Positions 61,215 through 64,000 of a stretch of DNA of 64,000 nucleotides are shown here, in pieces; positions within the stretch are counted from its first letter, which is position 1; each line of letters opens with the position of its first letter. Source of the DNA: Comamonas sp. 26. Its GTDB lineage: Bacteria; Pseudomonadota; Gammaproteobacteria; Burkholderiales; Burkholderiaceae_C. The notes under the pieces are model-generated. The model saw nothing but the letters and a program-made list of their open reading frames with translations, was not told where the DNA came from and did no database searches. The translations under genes were made by a program, and so were the position numbers. The stretch is taken from the NCBI RefSeq assembly GCF_002754475.1, contig NZ_PEFL01000001.1, positions 1,426,001 through 1,490,000 on the forward strand, read 5' to 3'.

Positions 61215-62597
61215 ATGAAGGTTGGTATGGCGCCCCGTTTGTTGGCGGCCTTGACAGTGGGAGTATTGGTCACTGGGTCAGTCTGGGCCAAAGCAACGAC
61301 GGATGAGGTTGCAAAGCTGGGTAAGTCGCTCAATTGCACGGGTGGCGAAAAAGCAGGGACGGCCAGTGGCGTGCCGGAGTTCACTGGTAAATGGTTGGGC
61401 GTGCCAGCGGGTGTGAAGTACACACCGCATGCCGGGCAGCACCCGGTAGATCCGTATGCGAATGAAAAGCCTTTGTTCACCATTACGGCTGAAAACTTGA
61501 GCCAGTATGCAGAGCGCCTGACTGAAGGTCAGAGGGCGATGTTTGCCAGGTATCCTCAGACCTTCCGTATCCCTGTGTACACCGGTCACCGGGACTTCCG
61601 CTTTACAGATGCGACCTGCGCTTCTGCCAAGAAGAATGCTCAGGATGCTGTGGTCAACGCCGATGGCTTGGGGGTGACTGGTGCTGTTAAGGGCGCGCTG
61701 CCGTTCCCCATTCCTAAGAATGGTCTAGAGCTGGCATTCAATAATCTGCTGCCTTCGCGTGCCTATACCGAAGAAACTTTGCGCGATAACGGCATTGTTT
61801 TTGCCGATAAAAGCATTGTTTACGGGCGTGCCGATAACAAGGCCCTCAGCCCTGTTCAGGCGGCAGATGTAGCGGGCCAGCCGCTGGTGGGTGCGATGTC
61901 GCAGACCATCAATATCACCAAGCTGCCTGAGCGCGAAAAAGGCGGCGTGAGCGTGATTGCCGAACCTCTGGATTTTGGCAAGGACAAGCGACTTGGCTGG
62001 AGCTACGACCCCGGAACCCGCCGCGTGCGCCAGTTGCCAGAATACGGTTTTGACCAGCCTCTGTCTGGCACCGGCGGCAAGCTGACGATTGACTCTGACC
62101 GCTTGTTCAACGGCTCACCCGAGCGCTACAACTGGAAGTCGCTGGGCAAGAAGGAGATCTACGTTCCTGCCAATGCGTACAAGGTCCACGCCAATACCGT
62201 GAAGTACGCTGATTTGCTCAAGCCCGGCCATGCCAACCCAGATTTCATGCGCTATGAACTGCGCCGCGTCTGGGTGCTGGAAGCTACTCTGAAATCCGGC
62301 TATCGCCATATGTACGGCAAGCGCGTTTTGTTCCTTGATGAGGATACGGGCCAGGCAATCATGAGCGATTTCTACGATGCGCGTGGGCAGCTGTGGCAGT
62401 CCGGTCTGGTGAACTATTACTACGCGTTTGATGCGAATGTCTGGCATGCCGGCACCAGCTTCTATCACGACCTGAATTCGGGTGCCTATGTGGCCTACAA
62501 CCTGTTCCAGGAGCGTCCGCTGGGTCCGATCTTGAACAAGGGGAACCTCGATGCATCCATGTTCACACCTCAGGCGGCTCGTAACGCGGGCAACTGA
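61215..62597 (+). CDS. DUF1329 outer-membrane-associated protein
   Basis: A 460-residue protein with a signal peptide (residues 1-26, ending SVWAKATTDE) and a DUF1329 (LolB-like barrel) domain: QHPVDPYANEKPLFTITAEN, PFPIPKNGLELAFNNLLPSR, WSYDPGTRRVRQLPEYGFDQP, RYELRRVWVLEATLKSGYRH and FYDARGQLWQSGLVNY. Such proteins appear next to genes for hydrophobic compound use and have been suggested to aid lipid or steroid passage. AAGGAG lies about 8 nt before ATG 61215. It precedes the hydroxysteroid dehydrogenase but is separated from it by a terminator. Confidence 0.87.
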   Translation: MKVGMAPRLLAALTVGVLVTGSVWAKATTDEVAKLGKSLNCTGGEKAGTASGVPEFTGKWLGVPAGVKYTPHAGQHPVDPYANEKPLFTITAENLSQYAERLTEGQRAMFARYPQTFRIPVYTGHRDFRFTDATCASAKKNAQDAVVNADGLGVTGAVKGALPFPIPKNGLELAFNNLLPSRAYTEETLRDNGIVFADKSIVYGRADNKALSPVQAADVAGQPLVGAMSQTINITKLPEREKGGVSVIAEPLDFGKDKRLGWSYDPGTRRVRQLPEYGFDQPLSGTGGKLTIDSDRLFNGSPERYNWKSLGKKEIYVPANAYKVHANTVKYADLLKPGHANPDFMRYELRRVWVLEATLKSGYRHMYGKRVLFLDEDTGQAIMSDFYDARGQLWQSGLVNYYYAFDANVWHAGTSFYHDLNSGAYVAYNLFQERPLGPILNKGNLDASMFTPQAARNAGN

Positions 62598-62668
62598 TCA
62601 AGCATTAAGATGGTAAAAAGTTTTTGGCCTGCCGTGACGTGGCTACGAGCTTTTTGCCTTTCAAGGTA

Positions 62669-62692
62669 GGAGGCGCTTGCGCCTCCTTTTTT
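62669..62692 (+). terminator. Rho-independent terminator of the DUF1329 gene
   Basis: GGAGGCGC (62669-62676) and GCGCCTCC (62679-62686) form a stem closed by a short loop and followed by TTTTTT. It isolates the DUF1329 gene from the following dehydrogenase. Confidence 0.85.
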
Positions 62693-62746
62693 ATGGTCTG
62701 AAAAATGGCTCGTTGAGGGCTGAGAAAAAGCAAGAGGAGGCAGGCA

Positions 62747-63511
62747 ATGGCAAATCGTTTGCAGGGTAAGGTGGCATTGGTCACCGGTGGCGCCAGTGGT
62801 GTGGGTCTGGAAGTCGTGAAGCTGCTGCTGGGTGAAGGTGCCAAAGTGGCATTCAGCGACATCAATGAAGCCGTGGGTCAGCAACTGGCAGCTGAGCTGG
62901 GTGAGCGCTCCATGTTTGTGCGCCACGATGTGAGCAATGAAGTGGACTGGAAGAACGTCATGGCTGCCGTGCAGCAACGCATGGGCACGCTCAATGTACT
63001 GGTCAACAACGCAGGTATCTTGCTGCCTGGTGATATGGAAACTGGGCGAGTCGAGGACTTTAGTCGCTTGCTCAAGATCAACACCGAATCGGTCTTCCTC
63101 GGCTGCCAGCAAGGGATTGCTGCGATGAAGGAGGCTGGCGGCTCCATCATCAATATGGCGTCAGTGTCGAGCTGGTTGCCGGTTGAGCAATATGCAGGCT
63201 ACAGCGCCAGCAAGGCCGCTGTTTCTGCTCTGACGCGCGCTGCTGCGCTGAACTGCCGCAAGCAGGGCTATGCAATTCGTGTGAACTCCATTCACCCTGA
63301 CGGAATTTATACGCCAATGATGCAGGCCTCTCTGCCCAAGGGTGTGTCAAAGGAGATGGTGCTGCATGACGCCAAGCGCAACCGCGGTGGCCGCGCCTAT
63401 ATGCCTGAGCGCATTGCGCAGCTCGTGCTGTTTCTGGCCAGCGATGAATCCAGTGTCATGAGCGGCAGCGAGCTGCATGCCGATAACTCGATTCTGGGCA
63501 TGGGCCTGTAA
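62747..63511 (+). CDS. 3beta/17beta-hydroxysteroid dehydrogenase
   Basis: A 254-residue SDR that oxidises 3beta- and 17beta-hydroxyl groups of steroids with NAD. VTGGASGVGLEVVKLLLGEG, DINEAVGQQ (Asp for NAD), VNNAGILLPGDM, the Ser-Tyr-Lys of MASVSSWLPVEQYAGYSASK and VNSIHPDGIYTPMMQA match from memory the structurally solved Comamonas testosteroni enzyme at about nine residues in ten. Differences include EAVGQ for EAAGQ and VDWKNV for ADWTLV. AGAGGAGGC lies 7 nt before ATG 62747. It is a first step of testosterone and other steroid use. Terminators lie on both sides, so it is monocistronic. Confidence 0.94.
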   Translation: MANRLQGKVALVTGGASGVGLEVVKLLLGEGAKVAFSDINEAVGQQLAAELGERSMFVRHDVSNEVDWKNVMAAVQQRMGTLNVLVNNAGILLPGDMETGRVEDFSRLLKINTESVFLGCQQGIAAMKEAGGSIINMASVSSWLPVEQYAGYSASKAAVSALTRAAALNCRKQGYAIRVNSIHPDGIYTPMMQASLPKGVSKEMVLHDAKRNRGGRAYMPERIAQLVLFLASDESSVMSGSELHADNSILGMGL

Positions 63512-63548
63512 TTCTGATGTCTCGCTAATGCGGGGTGTGAGTGAAAAA

Positions 63549-63585
63549 CAAAAAAGGCCTTGAATTTCTTCAAGGCCTTTTTGTT
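63549..63585. terminator. Terminator between the dehydrogenase gene and the tRNA-Ser pair
   Basis: AAAAAAGGCCTTGAA, loop, TTCAAGGCCTTTTTG: a 14-bp stem with A/T tracts, usable by both the dehydrogenase on the plus strand and the tRNA genes on the minus strand. One A of six has no partner in the T run. Confidence 0.8.
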
Positions 63586-63587
63586 TT

Positions 63588-63678
63588 TGGCGGAGCAGGC
63601 GGGATTCGAACCCGCGGTGGGCTATTAACCCACACACGCTTTCCAGGCGTGCGACTTAAACCACTCATCCACCGCTCC
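63588..63678 (-). tRNA. serX: tRNA-Ser (anticodon GGA), copy 1
   Basis: A 91-nt tRNA gene on the minus strand. The acceptor stem GGAGCGG pairs with CTGCTCC (one G-U), the anticodon loop CTGGAAA has GGA, and a long variable arm (GTGGGTTAATAGCCCAC) is typical of class II tRNA-Ser. GGTTCGAATCC is the T loop region. CCA is encoded in the DNA. It is identical to copy 2. The gene symbol serX is a placeholder used for GGA isoacceptors. Confidence 0.95.
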
Positions 63679-63744
63679 ACGCGATACCGGACTACTTCAT
63701 TTCTGAAGTAAAAAACCAAGTGTGATCAACTTGATTTTAAAACT

Positions 63745-63835
63745 TGGCGGAGCAGGCGGGATTCGAACCCGCGGTGGGCTATTAACCCACACACGCTTTC
63801 CAGGCGTGCGACTTAAACCACTCATCCACCGCTCC
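63745..63835 (-). tRNA. tRNA-Ser (anticodon GGA), copy 2
   Basis: The 91 bases are the same as in the copy at 63588-63678, including encoded CCA. Copy 2 is the upstream member on the minus strand, and 66 nt separate them. The two probably form one transcript. Spurious short frames that cross these genes were ignored. Confidence 0.95.
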
Positions 63836-63926
63836 GTGTTTGAAGCCGCTATTCTAACCAGAAATTTCGGCATCAAAATGAAAGTGCAGCAAGTTATTTT
63901 CTGCACGCTTCATCACGCGAACGAGA

Positions 63927-64000
63927 TCAGACGCTCTTACCCACTTGCATCATCTTCATGGCGGAAGTGATCAGGCCTGAAACTTCGGTCATGTTGGCAG
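63927..64000 (-). CDS. C-terminal fragment of an unidentified protein
   Basis: The minus-strand frame from the window end to the stop at 63927-63929 gives 23 residues ending TEVSGLITSAMKMMQVGKSV. It is the tail of a gene starting beyond the window. Codon use is ordinary, but too little is visible to name a family. It may be non-coding, so confidence is low. Confidence 0.4.
   Translation of the reverse strand, partial: ANMTEVSGLITSAMKMMQVGKSV

Noticed and set aside
63697..63906. Short open frame across a tRNA-Ser
   Set aside because: It reads through the tRNA gene and its flanks, a well-known false prediction.

Overview
The window is about 64 kb of a Betaproteobacterium, almost certainly a Comamonas. 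The best evidence is the short-chain dehydrogenase at 62747-63511, which matches from memory the 3beta/17beta-hydroxysteroid dehydrogenase of Comamonas testosteroni nearly residue for residue, with a scatter of substitutions that point to a related species or strain. Supporting evidence is the PhaR regulator, the Comamonadaceae-type dispersed repeats built on TTTGATAGCTGCT-GCGCTT, and the house-keeping set (rlhA, ybaK, plsY, yajQ, murB). No insertion sequence, prophage or CRISPR array was seen.

Layout. 1-6.4 kb: tail of an OmpW porin, an ergothioneine pair (egtD-egtB), O-acetylhomoserine sulfhydrylase, a membrane diguanylate cyclase and a DEDD exonuclease. 6.4-32 kb: a large catabolic block. 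Its left arm (6489-12965, minus strand) is a seven-gene beta-oxidation operon (thiolase, split MaoC pair, FabG-like SDR, acyl-CoA dehydrogenase, CoA ligase, crotonase) divergent from an AraC-type regulator that is frameshifted in this sequence. Its middle (14.2-27.5 kb, plus strand) is a TetR-led, tightly overlapping operon whose first six enzymes run in the order of the atu (acyclic terpene utilisation) cluster: SDR, carboxyltransferase, acyl-CoA dehydrogenase, enoyl-CoA hydratase, biotin carboxylase/BCCP, then a second dehydrogenase, a beta-keto acid cleavage enzyme, two CoA ligases and a 2,4-dienoyl-CoA reductase-like protein. Its right arm (27.6-31.9 kb) holds two divergent SDRs, a type I Baeyer-Villiger monooxygenase and an HSL-type esterase. 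Together these read as ketone formation, ring or chain oxygenation to an ester or lactone, hydrolysis, CoA activation, carboxylation of a beta-methyl branch and beta-oxidation. A p-menthane-type or other methyl-branched terpenoid is a sensible but unproven substrate.

32-50.9 kb: mostly core genes with some oddities: rlhA, a periplasmic amino-acid-type binding protein, a TadA-hydrolase fusion, an LD-carboxypeptidase with a His-rich leader, a three-repeat HTH-like protein coupled to a membrane protein, EF-G, a penicillin-acylase-type Ntn hydrolase, an aldo-keto reductase, ybaK and plsY. 50.9-56.2 kb: a four-gene operon DUF4178 / DUF350 / membrane spermidine-synthase-like protein / Tat-exported lipoprotein flavoenzyme, an envelope-linked polyamine-type system of unknown function. 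56.2-64 kb: a degenerate HD-GYP-like protein, a retropepsin-like protease, yajQ, murB, phaR, a DUF1329 protein, the hydroxysteroid dehydrogenase and two identical tandem tRNA-Ser(GGA) genes.

Functional calls rest on motifs and remembered family sequences. No database search was run.
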